A stretch of 64,000 nucleotides of DNA, taken from Acinetobacter sp. ANC 3903. GTDB lineage: Bacteria > Pseudomonadota > Gammaproteobacteria > Pseudomonadales > Moraxellaceae. The position numbers and the translations under genes are program-made. Shown here piece after piece: positions 20,433 through 30,547 of this stretch. The stretch covers positions 217,564 through 281,563 of the forward strand of contig NZ_NEGA01000001.1 of the NCBI RefSeq assembly GCF_002135315.1. The letters run 5' to 3'. Every line of letters begins with the position of its first letter. Position 1 is the first letter of the stretch. The notes under the pieces were generated by a model. The model ran no database searches, was not told where the DNA came from, and saw only the letters and a program-made list of their open reading frames with translations.

Positions 20433-21998
20433 ATGACGCAACCTACCCAGACCTTTGAGTTTAACCAATATCATTTAGGCATTTGGTATAGCACCTACCG
20501 ATTCATTATTGCGACCAGTCTTCTGCTGATTTTCTTGTTAACTTATCAGCGCTTAAATACCGATTATCATTATCCGCAGCTTTATCTTTACGTGCTGATT
20601 GGCTACGTATTTACAAACTGTATCCAGTTAATCACGCTAAAAAGCATACGTTTAAAAATTGCCCAGCAGCTGCCGCTGTTATTTGTTGTCGATGTGATTG
20701 CTTTAAGCTTGCTCACCTTGGCAGTAGATGGTCCTAACCTGCAATTAAGTTTGCTGTTTGTGATTACCATCTTTGCCGCATCGTTATTACTGAATGCCAA
20801 AAAGGCGCTGATCATTACCTTAATTGCGGTAATTAGTGTGATTTATCAGCTTTTTTTAGGCAGTATCTTTGATTTTTCTTCACTGAATAATATTGGCAAT
20901 AGTGCGGTACTGGCCTTTCTGTTTTTCGTGGTTTATGGCAGTGGTCAAATTGCGGTAAAACGCTTCCAGTTACTTGAAAATTTAAATTTTTCTCAATCGC
21001 TGGAATTAAACCGACTGCAAAACCTGAATCGCTATATTCTGGAACAAATTGAACTGGGTTATCTGGTTTTAGATGAAAACTGTCATATTGTACTGAGCAA
21101 CCCTGCTGCCTGCATGCTTTTAGGCATTCCCCCACTCTATGCCTATGACAAATACCCCTTATACAAGGCACAGCCCGATTTATTTGAATTACTTAAATTT
21201 GATCAACTGCAGGACGGAGAAAAATTCCAGTTTGAGTCACAGCTCAGCCATTATCATATGCATATTGAAGTGCAAAAACTCATGGTTCCGCATCAAACCC
21301 TGACCCTGCTGGTGTTGCAGGATGCCACCAAGATCAATCAACGTGTACAACAATTAAAACTCGCGGCATTAGGTCAATTGTCTGCCAGCATTGCCCATGA
21401 AATTCGCAATCCTTTAGCGGCCATTGTACAAGCCAATGAACTTTTCAGTGATAGCGATCAGCATCAACAAGCAGCTTTGAGCCGAATGATTTCCAAGCAG
21501 GCGCAGCGTATAGACCGGATTGTACAAGACACGCTAAATATGGTGCGCAATAAAGAAACCCATCCTTCAAACATTGAGCTGAAACAGTTTATTCCCTTAC
21601 TGATTCAGGAAGATTTGGCGGATATTGCCACTCAAATTAAATCTACCGTTCAGGGTAAAATTTTTATTCGTTTCGACGAGGCACAACTTCGTCAAGTTCT
21701 GATTAACCTGATTCGCAATGCCATTCGACATAATTCACCTGAGCATTCACATATCGAATTGAATGTTTATTTACAGGAAACCAATGTACGCATTGACGTC
21801 CGTGATTTTGGGGCCGGCGTTGCTTCCAAGGATCTGGCTTATTTATTTCAACCTTTTTTTAGTACCGAAATCACAGGAACTGGTTTAGGATTATACCTAT
21901 CACATAGTTTTTGCGAAGCAAATGAGGCAAAACTGAACTATGTAGAACAAGAACAAGGGGCATGCTTTCGAATAGAATGCCTGCGAGTTGCTTTATAA
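20433..21998 (+). CDS. pilS: sensor histidine kinase PilS
   Basis: PilS senses pilin in the inner membrane and phosphorylates PilR to switch on type IV pilin. The 521-residue product has six predicted membrane helices (about residues 22-170), a PAS-like segment (about 195-300), and a HisKA domain with His322 (SIAHEIRNPLAA). A catalytic domain follows with N box NLIRNAIRHN and G boxes DFGAGV and GTGLGLYLS. The partner pilR begins 22 bases after the stop. Confidence 0.92.
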   Translation: MTQPTQTFEFNQYHLGIWYSTYRFIIATSLLLIFLLTYQRLNTDYHYPQLYLYVLIGYVFTNCIQLITLKSIRLKIAQQLPLLFVVDVIALSLLTLAVDGPNLQLSLLFVITIFAASLLLNAKKALIITLIAVISVIYQLFLGSIFDFSSLNNIGNSAVLAFLFFVVYGSGQIAVKRFQLLENLNFSQSLELNRLQNLNRYILEQIELGYLVLDENCHIVLSNPAACMLLGIPPLYAYDKYPLYKAQPDLFELLKFDQLQDGEKFQFESQLSHYHMHIEVQKLMVPHQTLTLLVLQDATKINQRVQQLKLAALGQLSASIAHEIRNPLAAIVQANELFSDSDQHQQAALSRMISKQAQRIDRIVQDTLNMVRNKETHPSNIELKQFIPLLIQEDLADIATQIKSTVQGKIFIRFDEAQLRQVLINLIRNAIRHNSPEHSHIELNVYLQETNVRIDVRDFGAGVASKDLAYLFQPFFSTEITGTGLGLYLSHSFCEANEAKLNYVEQEQGACFRIECLRVAL

Positions 21999-22020
21999 AT
22001 TTAAATTGCTGGGGTGTATT

Positions 22021-23430
22021 GTGGAACAACAACCACTTGTTTTATTGGTGGATGATGAGGAAGATTTGTGTACCCTCATGCAAATGTCTTTATCTCGTAT
22101 TGGGATCAAAACCCATATTGCACATCGTGTTGAACAGGCTAAAAAGTTCCTGTCTGAATATCGCTATGATGCCTGTTTAACCGATTTAAATTTGCCAGAC
22201 GGTAATGGACTGCAACTGGTGGAATGGATTAACCAGCATTTTCCCTCCATACCGGTCGCGGTACTGACTGCCTATGGCAATATGGAAATTGCCATTGCAG
22301 CACTTAAAGCTGGCGCCTTCGATTTTGTCAACAAACCGGTGAATCAGAAGCATCTGGAACAACTCCTGCAAAAAGCTTTTAACAAACCGTTTGAACATTT
22401 TCAGACCAAAGAAGACAGTTTGGAACAAAAATTATTAGTTGGACAATCCCTGCCGATTCAACAGTTACGAGTGACCTTAAATAAAATTGCCCGCTCTCAG
22501 GCACCGGTATTTATTACCGGTGAATCCGGGACAGGAAAAGAAGTGATTGCCAATCTGGTACATCGCCTCAGTAACCGTAATGAAGGTCCGTTTATTGCCA
22601 TTAACTGCGGAGCCATTCCGACTGAATTGATGGAAAGTGAACTGTTTGGGCATAAAAAAGGCAGCTTTACTGGTGCCACACAAGACAAACAGGGCCTGAT
22701 TCAATCTGCCCATGGCGGCAGTTTGTTTTTGGATGAAATTGCCGAACTGCCTTTAAGCATGCAGGTTAAACTGCTGCGTGCGGTACAGGAAAAACGCATT
22801 CGTCCAGTCGGTTCAGACAATGAAATTGATGTCGACTTTCGCGTGATTAGTGCCAGTCATCAGGATCTTGAAGCCTTGGTTCAGCAAGGCCGCTTTAGAC
22901 AGGATTTATTCTTCCGCATCCATGTCATGGATTTGGTGCTGCCTCCGCTGCGTGAACGCGGTGACGATATTATTTTATTGGCGCATCACTTTATTCAGAG
23001 AATTAGTCAGGAATGGGATATTCCACCAAAACAGCTGACTGATCGTGCGAAAAGCTTTTTATTGAGTCAGTATTATCCCGGAAATGTGCGTGAACTGCGT
23101 AATATTATTGAACGTGCCATTACCTTAAGCGATGACGAAAAAATCGACTTGCAACACTTGCAAAGTGCACCTTTACGTTATCCTACCGCAGCAGCGCCAG
23201 CCGTAACGGAAGATCACCATACATTGCGTAGTGATATCCTGATTTCTTCCAAGAAATTACCTGATGAAGGTTTAGAGCTTTATCTGGAAAATATTGAAAA
23301 AGATATTTTACTCAATGCCCTGAATTTAACCCATTGGAACAGAACACTGGCCGCTAAAAAACTGGGCATGTCTTTCCGTTCTTTGCGTTATCGTCTGAAA
23401 AAATTTGGCCTGGATACCGACGAGGATTAG
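22021..23430 (+). CDS. pilR: sigma-54-dependent response regulator PilR
   Basis: PilR activates the sigma-54 promoter of pilA. The 469-residue product has a receiver domain (Asp11, Asp12, phosphorylated Asp55), an AAA+ domain with Walker A GESGTGKE (167-174), the sigma-54 contact loop GSFTGA (214-219; the usual form is GAFTGA) and Walker B LFLDEIAELP, then a Fis-type helix-turn-helix at the C-terminus. I start it at GTG 22021, just before EQQPLVLLVDDEE; the frame is open to 21988, inside the end of pilS. The pilin genes it controls are not in this window. Confidence 0.93.
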   Translation: MEQQPLVLLVDDEEDLCTLMQMSLSRIGIKTHIAHRVEQAKKFLSEYRYDACLTDLNLPDGNGLQLVEWINQHFPSIPVAVLTAYGNMEIAIAALKAGAFDFVNKPVNQKHLEQLLQKAFNKPFEHFQTKEDSLEQKLLVGQSLPIQQLRVTLNKIARSQAPVFITGESGTGKEVIANLVHRLSNRNEGPFIAINCGAIPTELMESELFGHKKGSFTGATQDKQGLIQSAHGGSLFLDEIAELPLSMQVKLLRAVQEKRIRPVGSDNEIDVDFRVISASHQDLEALVQQGRFRQDLFFRIHVMDLVLPPLRERGDDIILLAHHFIQRISQEWDIPPKQLTDRAKSFLLSQYYPGNVRELRNIIERAITLSDDEKIDLQHLQSAPLRYPTAAAPAVTEDHHTLRSDILISSKKLPDEGLELYLENIEKDILLNALNLTHWNRTLAAKKLGMSFRSLRYRLKKFGLDTDED

Positions 23431-23455
23431 GTCGTTTTATTGAGGACCAAGCCGT

Positions 23456-24640
23456 TTATTTATGACTTAAAATGATCTCTGCAACATGTTCCAGATAGTT
23501 TTCTTCTTTCATCTCATGTTGCAGCAGATACTGTTGATTGGGCTGAATGCCCACACCTTCAATCATCTGCCCTTTCGGGGTGTAGTAATGCGATACTGTC
23601 ATCTGTAAAGCAGCACCATTGGACAGCGGGAACAGTTTTTGTACTACCCCTTTGCCATAGCTTTTCTCACCCACCACCCAGGCACGGTCGTGATCTTTCA
23701 TGGCAGCAGTAAAAACTTCAGCGGCAGAAGCCGAACGGTTATTGATTAAAATACCAAGCTTTAAATTCTGAAATTCAAAACTGGGCAAGGCCTGAAACTG
23801 CTGATCGCCTTCGGAACGGCTTTTAGTTGATACGATGATGCCTTGATTCAGGAATAAGTCGGCCGATTCAACTGCAGCCGACAACAAGCCGCCAGGATTA
23901 TTTCTTAAATCGAGCAATACCGCTTTCAGACGTGAAGAAGAAGAATGTTCTTCAATCAAGCGCTTGATTTCATTAGCTGTATCTTGCTGAAAAACTTTAA
24001 CTTTGATGACCAGCACCTGATTATGCAGCAGCGTTGCCTGAATATCGGTTTCTATTTTTTTATTACGCACCAAAATCAGCGGCTTGCTATTTTGTGCCAG
24101 TTGCAAGCTTAAGGTAGAGCCAATCGAACCATTCAGCAGGCTATTGACCTGATCATGGTTGAGTTTTTTCAGTTCCTGATCATCAACCTTGAAAACGCTC
24201 ACGCCATTGCGCAAACCTTGCTTGGCTGAGTCAGCATTTTCCTTTAAACCTTGAATAGCCCATTGATGCAACTGCTGGTCATAACCCAGTTCAAAATCGA
24301 CAGAGGCAATATCGCCTTCGGTATATTGCAACAGCTGCTTATAATCTTCTGGACTTAAATAACGTGAATAACGATCCAGACCACTCACCAGACCTTTAAT
24401 AGCCTGCTGAAATAAGGTTTCGTCATTTTTGTCATCGACATAATTTTCTTTGACTATGCTATAAATCTGGACAAATTGCTGAATTGATTCCACCGGAACT
24501 TCAGCATAATTTTGTTCGACCTCATCATCAAAATCTAAAACAGGCTGAGCCTTGCCTTTTACCGCAGCAAGGGCGGAATGGCTCATACACATGAATAACG
24601 TTGTTAAAATGACAACCTTTTTCCAGCGCTGTAAAGCCAT
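23456..24640 (-). CDS. S41-family C-terminal processing peptidase
   Basis: The 394-residue product has a signal peptide (MALQRWKKVV, hydrophobic core, cleavage near ALA-AV at residue 26), a divergent PDZ-like region (about 105-185), and the S41 catalytic core. The dyad is Ser305 (NRSASAAEVF) with Lys330 (SYGKGVVQ), 25 residues apart as in Tsp/CtpA, preceded by DLRNNPGGLL. It should trim periplasmic or envelope proteins from the C-terminus. The PDZ region lacks the usual GLG-type carboxylate-binding loop in clear form. It lies 26 bases after gpmI on the same strand. A similar order, gpmI (pgm) next to ctp, occurs in many gamma-proteobacteria. Confidence 0.88.
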   Translation of the reverse strand: MALQRWKKVVILTTLFMCMSHSALAAVKGKAQPVLDFDDEVEQNYAEVPVESIQQFVQIYSIVKENYVDDKNDETLFQQAIKGLVSGLDRYSRYLSPEDYKQLLQYTEGDIASVDFELGYDQQLHQWAIQGLKENADSAKQGLRNGVSVFKVDDQELKKLNHDQVNSLLNGSIGSTLSLQLAQNSKPLILVRNKKIETDIQATLLHNQVLVIKVKVFQQDTANEIKRLIEEHSSSSRLKAVLLDLRNNPGGLLSAAVESADLFLNQGIIVSTKSRSEGDQQFQALPSFEFQNLKLGILINNRSASAAEVFTAAMKDHDRAWVVGEKSYGKGVVQKLFPLSNGAALQMTVSHYYTPKGQMIEGVGIQPNQQYLLQHEMKEENYLEHVAEIILSHK

Positions 24641-24666
24641 CCATCCACCTGTTTATACAAAAATTT

Positions 24667-26214
24667 TTATGATTTTAAAGTAATCAAATTACGACCTTTC
24701 ATTTCTGCAGGTACAGGAATTTGCATGAGGTTCAACAATGTTGGAGCAACATCTGCAAGGACGCCACCTTCAGCAATGGTTGCAGAAGTTGGGCCGACAT
24801 AAATAAACGGAACCAGTTCAGTGGTATGTTGCGTATGTACCTGACCGCTTTGGTAGTCCTGCATTTGCTCTACATTACCATGATCGGCAGTAATCAGCAT
24901 ATGGCCTTTTTTAGCCATTACTGCTTCATATACACGGCCCAGGCAAGTATCCACCGCTTCAACGGCTTTCACTGCTGCATCAAATACACCGGTATGCCCC
25001 ACCATATCACCATTGGCATAGTTCACCACCAACAGGTCATATTCACCTGAGTGAATTGCAGCAACCAGTTCATCGGTAACTTCATAAGCACTCATTTCCG
25101 GTTTCAAGTCATAAGTTGCCACGCTTGGAGATGGAATCAAAATACGTTTTTCACCCGGGTATTCATCTTCACGGCCACCGCTGAAGAAGAAAGTCACATG
25201 GGCATATTTTTCAGTTTCAGCAATACGCAGCTGGGTTTTACCCAAATCAGACAAGTATTCGCCAATCGAGTTTTTCAACGCTTCTGGCATATAGGCCACA
25301 GGCGCATCAATAGTGGCTTGATAACGGGTGAGCATGACAAACTTAGACAGGTTTGGCACCACCTTACGCTCAAAACCGGCAAAGTCTTTTTCTACAAAGG
25401 CTTTGGTAATTTCACGCGCACGGTCGGCACGGAAATTCATGAACACCACACTGTCGCCATCCTGAATTTTAGCCAGTTCGCCAATACGGGTGGCTTTGAC
25501 AAATTCATCCGACTCATTTTCCGCATACGCCTGTTCCAGACCTTCAACCGCAGTTGCTGCGGTACGTGCAGCTTCACCTTCGGTCAACAGGCGATAGGCC
25601 TGTTCAACACGATCCCAACGGTTGTCACGATCCATGGCAAAATAACGGCCGATCATGGTGGCAATACGGCCTTGACCCGGATATTGAGCAAAAACCGCAT
25701 CTAATTTTTCTAAAGAAGGCTGAGCGCTTTTTGGTGGAGTATCACGACCATCAAGGAAAGCATGCAGATAAACTTTTGCACCGCGTTTTAGTGCCAGTTC
25801 CACCATGGCAATAATTTGGTCTTCATGTGCATGTACGCCACCTTGTGACAACAAGCCCATAATATGTACTGCAGCATTCGCAGCTTTAGCTTTTTCTACC
25901 GCATCAATCAACACTTCATGCTCAAAAAAAGCACCGGTACGAATGTCTTTGGTAATACGGGTGAAATCCTGATACAACACACGGCCTGCACCAAGGTTCA
26001 TATGTCCCACTTCAGAGTTGCCCATTTGACCATCAGGCAGGCCGACATCTTCACCTGAACCTGAAATCAAACCATGGGGATGCTTTTGTTGCATAGCAGT
26101 TAAGTTAGGTCGTTTTGCTGCCAGGAAAGCATTGTCCTCGACCGCTTCGCGATGACCCACACCATCCATGATTACCAAAACGTGAGGGATTTTGCCAGCA
26201 GTTGCATCCGTCAT
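24667..26214 (-). CDS. gpmI: cofactor-independent phosphoglycerate mutase
   Basis: GpmI interconverts 3- and 2-phosphoglycerate in glycolysis and gluconeogenesis without bisphosphoglycerate. The 515-residue length fits the family (about 510). The metal site and nucleophile are visible: MDG (Asp17) and [11 protein letters not shown] with Ser67; further metal ligands occur in [14 protein letters not shown] and [10 protein letters not shown] start at the ATG at 26214 ([10 protein letters not shown]); the frame is open to 26271 but that stretch covers the promoter and a palindrome. The S41 protease gene follows. Confidence 0.96.
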   Translation of the reverse strand: MTDATAGKIPHVLVIMDGVGHREAVEDNAFLAAKRPNLTAMQQKHPHGLISGSGEDVGLPDGQMGNSEVGHMNLGAGRVLYQDFTRITKDIRTGAFFEHEVLIDAVEKAKAANAAVHIMGLLSQGGVHAHEDQIIAMVELALKRGAKVYLHAFLDGRDTPPKSAQPSLEKLDAVFAQYPGQGRIATMIGRYFAMDRDNRWDRVEQAYRLLTEGEAARTAATAVEGLEQAYAENESDEFVKATRIGELAKIQDGDSVVFMNFRADRAREITKAFVEKDFAGFERKVVPNLSKFVMLTRYQATIDAPVAYMPEALKNSIGEYLSDLGKTQLRIAETEKYAHVTFFFSGGREDEYPGEKRILIPSPSVATYDLKPEMSAYEVTDELVAAIHSGEYDLLVVNYANGDMVGHTGVFDAAVKAVEAVDTCLGRVYEAVMAKKGHMLITADHGNVEQMQDYQSGQVHTQHTTELVPFIYVGPTSATIAEGGVLADVAPTLLNLMQIPVPAEMKGRNLITLKS

Positions 26215-26242
26215 AATGAACACTCTTTTGTTTACAATTTCA

Positions 26243-26271
26243 TCGTTATATCTTACCGAATTTTCGGTCAA
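26243..26271 (-). promoter_or_regulatory. predicted gpmI promoter containing a palindrome
   Basis: On the minus strand TTGACC (26266-26271) and TATAAC (26245-26250) form a -35/-10 pair with a 15-base spacer, about 30 bases before the gpmI start. The palindrome ACCGAATTTTCGGT (26255-26268, 6-base arms) overlaps the -35 box and fills much of the spacer, a typical repressor-site position. No regulator can be named. Confidence 0.4.
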
Positions 26272-26278
26272 GACTCTA

Positions 26279-26311
26279 TGTGCAGATCATGACTAAAGCT
26301 GATCATGCACA
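26279..26311. repeat. stem-loop between gpmI and lptG
   Basis: TGTGCA-GATCA (26279-26289) pairs with TGATC-A-TGCACA (26300-26311), 11 pairs with a single-base bulge and a 10-base loop. The T-run (TTGTTTTT) lies on the plus-strand side, so it is not a standard terminator for lptG, which reads leftward into it. It may stabilise the lptG 3' end. Confidence 0.4.
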
Positions 26312-26339
26312 TTGTTTTTACCACTTTGTATTTAAGCAT

Positions 26340-27410
26340 TTAGCGGGCACGGCGTAGTAAATAACCACCCACCAACATCATCAGCGCAATCGGCACAAAC
26401 ACAAACCAGGCCGGTGAGGGTGAATAGACCAGGCTGGCATAGCCCAAGAAGTCCTGAAGATAGAAGAAGCCCAAGCCGGTAAATAAGGCAATCACCAGAC
26501 GGAAACCCATCGACTGCTGACGTAAAGGGCCAAAAATAAAGGAACAGGCAATCAGCACCAGACCAATCAAAGCAAAAGGTGAACCGACTTTTTGCCAGAA
26601 GGCCAGCTGGTAGGTTTTTGGAATCTGGCTATATTCATGCATATAACTCATAAAGCTCACCAATTGACTCGGTGATAAATCTTCAGGGTCAATCGTGACC
26701 ATATGCACATATTTCGGTTGCAAGGCTAAAGTCAGAGGCAGCTGATCGGTTTTCACCAAGGTTGAATTACCTTGCGGCAGAATATCCATTTGCGCAGCAG
26801 TTTTCAGATTCCAAGCACCATCTTTAACAAACTGACCTTGCTCGGCATTTAAAACACCTTTCAAGTGATAACGATCATCAAAGTCAACCACTTGAACATG
26901 TTTTAGCTGTCCTTGTGCATTGGCATAATCAATATAAATAAAGCGCTGACCTTCGCGCGTCCAGTAACCATTGACTTCACCCAGTGAACTGACGCTACGG
27001 TGATCTTTAACACTTTTGGCCTGTTCATTGGTATAAGGAATCACCCATTCACTTAAGACAAAGGATAAAACCACCAGAATCAGGGCTGAGCGAATCACCC
27101 AGCCGACTATACGCCACAGGCTGACCCCAACCGAACGCATCACTACCAGCTCACTATTGGAAGCCAAAGTACCTAAACCCAGCACAGCACCAATTAAGGC
27201 AGAAATAGGTAAAATTTCATACAGATAACGTGGTGCACCCCATAATACATAAAGCAATGCCTGCCAGGCACCATAGTTCTCGTTGAGTGAACCCAATTCA
27301 CCCAAATAGGTAAACAGTACTTGTAAAACAGAGAGCACTGCTGTAGCCCCTAGCATGGCCAATGCCGTGGTTTTGGTCACATGTTTGGCAATTATTCGAC
27401 GTGCTAACAT
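26340..27410 (-). CDS. lptG: LPS/LOS export permease LptG
   Basis: LptG pairs with LptF as the membrane part of the LptB2FG ATP-driven extractor that pulls lipopolysaccharide (lipo-oligosaccharide in Acinetobacter) from the inner membrane. The 356-residue product has three N-terminal membrane helices, a periplasmic jellyroll domain (about residues 130-260), and three C-terminal helices, the YjgP/YjgQ layout. It starts 2 bases after the lptF stop, so the genes are co-translated. The ATPase gene lptB lies elsewhere. Confidence 0.95.
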   Translation of the reverse strand: MLARRIIAKHVTKTTALAMLGATAVLSVLQVLFTYLGELGSLNENYGAWQALLYVLWGAPRYLYEILPISALIGAVLGLGTLASNSELVVMRSVGVSLWRIVGWVIRSALILVVLSFVLSEWVIPYTNEQAKSVKDHRSVSSLGEVNGYWTREGQRFIYIDYANAQGQLKHVQVVDFDDRYHLKGVLNAEQGQFVKDGAWNLKTAAQMDILPQGNSTLVKTDQLPLTLALQPKYVHMVTIDPEDLSPSQLVSFMSYMHEYSQIPKTYQLAFWQKVGSPFALIGLVLIACSFIFGPLRQQSMGFRLVIALFTGLGFFYLQDFLGYASLVYSPSPAWFVFVPIALMMLVGGYLLRRAR

Positions 27411-27412
27411 TT

Positions 27413-28513
27413 TTAAGACCTCGCCTGCTGAATTCGTTTCTTGATTTTAGGGGCGAGCTTTTGTTTTCGGGAGAACAATGCTCCAGCAATGCCATAAACG
27501 ACCAAGACCAAAGGATATGCCCAGATGCCCATTTCATCTTTACTGACCCGGGTTTTTACCGCCATGAGTGCCACAATCAAACTGGCAAAAATCAGTAAGG
27601 CCGGGAATAATTTTAAATAGCGTCCCTGACGCGGGCTCACTTCACACAGTGCAATCGCCAGCATTAAAGCGGTAACAATGGAAAATGGCACAAAGATACG
27701 CCAGCCCAATTCACTTGCCACCACCGGATCAGTACGGTTGTTCCAGAGCTTGCCAATCGGTAAGGCTTCGACTTCCGCACTTTCAAATTTGGCTTCCTTA
27801 TCGCTTTCTAGACGTAAACGGTAAGACTGAAATTCGGCCTGGGTATATTTGGGTGTGCCCGGGAAAATTTCGTAACGGCGCCCTTCAGATAAATCGACAA
27901 TACTGGCCGTTTCATTGGCCACTTCTACACGAGTGGCTTCTTTCGCCAGAATCATGACATCAGGCTTGCCCGGCTTTTCTGCGCGTTGATAGAAAAACAC
28001 ATCTTTTAAATTACGACGGTCTTCCGACAGGTCTCCGGCATAAATAGTATAAGGACCGGAAGAAATAAATTCTTTGGGACGGACCAAATCAAAACCGGTT
28101 CTGACCGCCTGATTAGTCGTCAGTTCTTCAAACTTACGTAGTCCCCATGGAGACATCCACACCATTAACACGGTTTGCACAGCAAGAAAAACCACCGTCA
28201 ATGGAATCAGCAAACGCCCCAGCTGGTTACGGCTGATGCCGCTGCCATTCATGACTGCCATCTCATGATCGACATAGAGACGGCCAAACACCAGCATCAA
28301 ACCAATAAAAAAGCCGAGCGGAAGAATTAAGGTTAAAAATTCTGGCAGTCGATAACCAATAATACTAAACAAAATACTGGTATCTAAACGACCTTGTGCC
28401 GCCACACCAAAGAACTTGATCAGCCGACCACCCATCATGATTAAGGTCAGCAAGGCAATCACCACCAAGGATGTAGACACCACTTGCTTGACCAGATAAC
28501 GCCGAATAATCAA
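27413..28513 (-). CDS. lptF: LPS/LOS export permease LptF
   Basis: This is the partner of LptG, of 366 residues with the same fold: helices at about 10-30, 55-80 and 100-120, a periplasmic beta domain, then three C-terminal helices and a basic tail (KLAPKIKKRIQQARS). MIIRRYLVKQV and FFIGLMLVFGRLYVDHEMAVM, split around the first loop, are typical of LptF. It is transcribed divergently from pepA, as in E. coli, with a 157-base gap that contains an inverted repeat. Confidence 0.95.
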   Translation of the reverse strand: MIIRRYLVKQVVSTSLVVIALLTLIMMGGRLIKFFGVAAQGRLDTSILFSIIGYRLPEFLTLILPLGFFIGLMLVFGRLYVDHEMAVMNGSGISRNQLGRLLIPLTVVFLAVQTVLMVWMSPWGLRKFEELTTNQAVRTGFDLVRPKEFISSGPYTIYAGDLSEDRRNLKDVFFYQRAEKPGKPDVMILAKEATRVEVANETASIVDLSEGRRYEIFPGTPKYTQAEFQSYRLRLESDKEAKFESAEVEALPIGKLWNNRTDPVVASELGWRIFVPFSIVTALMLAIALCEVSPRQGRYLKLFPALLIFASLIVALMAVKTRVSKDEMGIWAYPLVLVVYGIAGALFSRKQKLAPKIKKRIQQARS

Positions 28514-28596
28514 ATTAATTCTTCCAAAAAAAGCAAATAAAAACTAGCGCTAGTTTACCCGAATGGTGAAAATATAAAACCTATACTGTTGTTGCG

Positions 28597-28629
28597 CATT
28601 GAAACTCTATTCATAGAAATGTTTCAATG
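28597..28629. repeat. inverted repeat in the lptF-pepA intergenic region
   Basis: CATTGAAAC (28597-28605) and GTTTCAATG (28621-28629) are exact complements, separated by 15 bases. They lie between two divergent genes, 42 bases before the pepA start, so an operator is possible. No T-run follows. Confidence 0.4.
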
Positions 28630-28670
28630 GTTTAATGGTTTGCAATCTTTCAAAGGCATGAATACAGAAC

Positions 28671-30119
28671 ATGAAACTGACAATTAATACGTCATTCCAA
28701 GAGAATGCATCTAGCCCATATTTGTTGATATTAGTCGATTCTGAGCAGCTTCAAAAGGCAGAGACTGCTTATGAAATCAATGGTTTAAATACATTAGTAG
28801 AAGCTGCTCAATTTAAAGCCAGCCTGACCGAATCTTTGCCTCTTATTGGCAAAGTCGCAGCGTGTGCAAATACTGCCCTGATTGGCTTGGATAAGGCAGC
28901 AGAACTTCAGCCAGCTAAATTAGCAAAAATCGCACAAACTATTATCAAAGCGTCACAAAAAAAATTCCAACAGATCAGTATTGATATTTCTGCATTGCCA
29001 CCTGAACAGCATTATTTATTTGCCTTGGCTTTAACTCAGGCCAATTATGCTTTTGATGAATACAAATCCAAGAAAAATGAATTTGTACTGCAACAGATCA
29101 ATCTGATTGCTGCAAACAGCACTTTAAACCCGCAACAGTTGGGCCTGATTCATGCCGTTCAGTCAGGTCAAAGTTTGGCACGTGACCTGGGCAACCGTCC
29201 AGGCAATATCTGTTTTCCTGAATATCTGGCAGAACAGGCTCAAGCCTTGGCAGCACAGTATCCGGACTTGCTGAAAGTGACCGTGATTAATGAGCAGCAA
29301 ATGGCGGACTTGGGCATGAATGCCTTCCTTGCCGTAAGCAAAGGTTCAGACCGTCCGGGCCGTGTGATTACCCTTGAATATAAAGCGCATACTGAGCAAG
29401 CACCTGTAGTACTGGTCGGTAAAGGGGTGACTTTTGATACAGGCGGTATTTCACTCAAACCAGGTCTGGGCATGGACGAAATGAAATTCGACATGTGCGG
29501 CGCTGCATCTGTACTAGGCACCATGCGCGCATTATGTGAAGCAAAACTGCCGATTCATGTGGTCGGTGCCATTGCTGCTGCTGAAAACATGCCTTCAGGT
29601 CATGCCACCCGCCCGGGCGATATCGTGACCAGCATGAGCGGACAAACTGTTGAAATTTTAAATACTGATGCCGAAGGCCGTTTGGTGTTATGCGACACGC
29701 TGACCTACATCAAACGTTTTAATCCGGCGCTGGTGATTGATATTGCAACTTTAACCGGTGCTTGTGTAGTGGCCTTGGGTTCAGTCCTGTCCGGTTTATT
29801 TACCCCAGATGACGAACTGGCTGCCGAAATTACTGCTGCAGGCCAGACCTCTTTTGACCGGGTATGGCGCATGCCAGTACTTGAAGACTATCAGGAACAG
29901 CTAGACTCTCCTTTTGCCGATATTGCCAATATCGGTGGACCTAAAGCCGGCTCTGTGACTGCAGCATGTTTCTTGCAACGCTTTACCCGCGAATATCGCT
30001 GGGCACATTTAGACGTTGCAGGTACTGCATGGAATTCTGGCACGGCAAAAGGTGCAACAGGCCGTCCTGTACCGTTACTGGTTCAATTCCTAGCAAACCG
30101 TGCGCAGTCGAATGGCTAA
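28671..30119 (+). CDS. pepA: leucyl aminopeptidase PepA (M17)
   Basis: PepA removes N-terminal residues from peptides, using two metal ions in a hexamer; in E. coli it also acts as a DNA-binding protein in Xer recombination at plasmid sites and in carAB control. The 482-residue product has the M17 signature [10 protein letters not shown], the metal and catalytic Lys region [16 protein letters not shown], and MKFDMCGAA. The N-terminal domain (about 1-165) is more variable. The 3' end overlaps the start of holC by 8 bases, the same pepA-holC arrangement as in E. coli. Confidence 0.96.
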   Translation: MKLTINTSFQENASSPYLLILVDSEQLQKAETAYEINGLNTLVEAAQFKASLTESLPLIGKVAACANTALIGLDKAAELQPAKLAKIAQTIIKASQKKFQQISIDISALPPEQHYLFALALTQANYAFDEYKSKKNEFVLQQINLIAANSTLNPQQLGLIHAVQSGQSLARDLGNRPGNICFPEYLAEQAQALAAQYPDLLKVTVINEQQMADLGMNAFLAVSKGSDRPGRVITLEYKAHTEQAPVVLVGKGVTFDTGGISLKPGLGMDEMKFDMCGAASVLGTMRALCEAKLPIHVVGAIAAAENMPSGHATRPGDIVTSMSGQTVEILNTDAEGRLVLCDTLTYIKRFNPALVIDIATLTGACVVALGSVLSGLFTPDDELAAEITAAGQTSFDRVWRMPVLEDYQEQLDSPFADIANIGGPKAGSVTAACFLQRFTREYRWAHLDVAGTAWNSGTAKGATGRPVPLLVQFLANRAQSNG

Positions 30120-30519
30120 AGTCAGCTTTTACCTGTTTGAAAAAAGTAACGAGCGGCAAGTGCAAAGCACTTGCCGTTTGTGCCGCAAGATTCTGAAACA
30201 GCCGGCACATATCTGGTTGTATTGTGCCGACCCGGACTTGCAACAGCAGCTCGATGAACAATTGTGGAGTTTTGATCCGAGCAGTTTCATTCCGCATGGC
30301 ATTGATCAGGAACAGGCCCCAATTTGTATTTCCTCCCGGCTACCGGAACAGTCGGACTGGATTGTGTTTAATTTTAACAATCAAGCCCTTGAACAGATTG
30401 ATAAATTTAGTCACATTATAGAAATCATAGAAAATAACGAATCGGCAAAACAACTGGGTCGTGAGAAATTTAAACAATATCGACGCTTAGGTATTGAGCC
30501 ACGAACTTTCAAGCTTTAG
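30112..30519 (+). CDS. holC: DNA polymerase III chi subunit
   Basis: Chi links the clamp-loader complex to single-strand-binding protein at the replication fork. The 135-residue product (E. coli 147) begins [12 protein letters not shown] and contains [18 protein letters not shown] and [11 protein letters not shown], typical HolC segments. The ATG at 30112 lies inside the last codons of pepA and the two frames overlap by 8 bases, which implies coupled translation. The next gene starts 28 bases after the stop. Confidence 0.92.
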   Translation: MAKVSFYLFEKSNERQVQSTCRLCRKILKQPAHIWLYCADPDLQQQLDEQLWSFDPSSFIPHGIDQEQAPICISSRLPEQSDWIVFNFNNQALEQIDKFSHIIEIIENNESAKQLGREKFKQYRRLGIEPRTFKL

Positions 30520-30547
30520 CTGATCAATAGAAATAAGGAGAGATAGG

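Noticed and set aside
25051..25704. 217-codon open frame on the plus strand opposite gpmI
   Set aside because: It is the mirror of a highly conserved gene; no SD, no motif, and His/Phe/Gln-rich composition typical of antisense frames.
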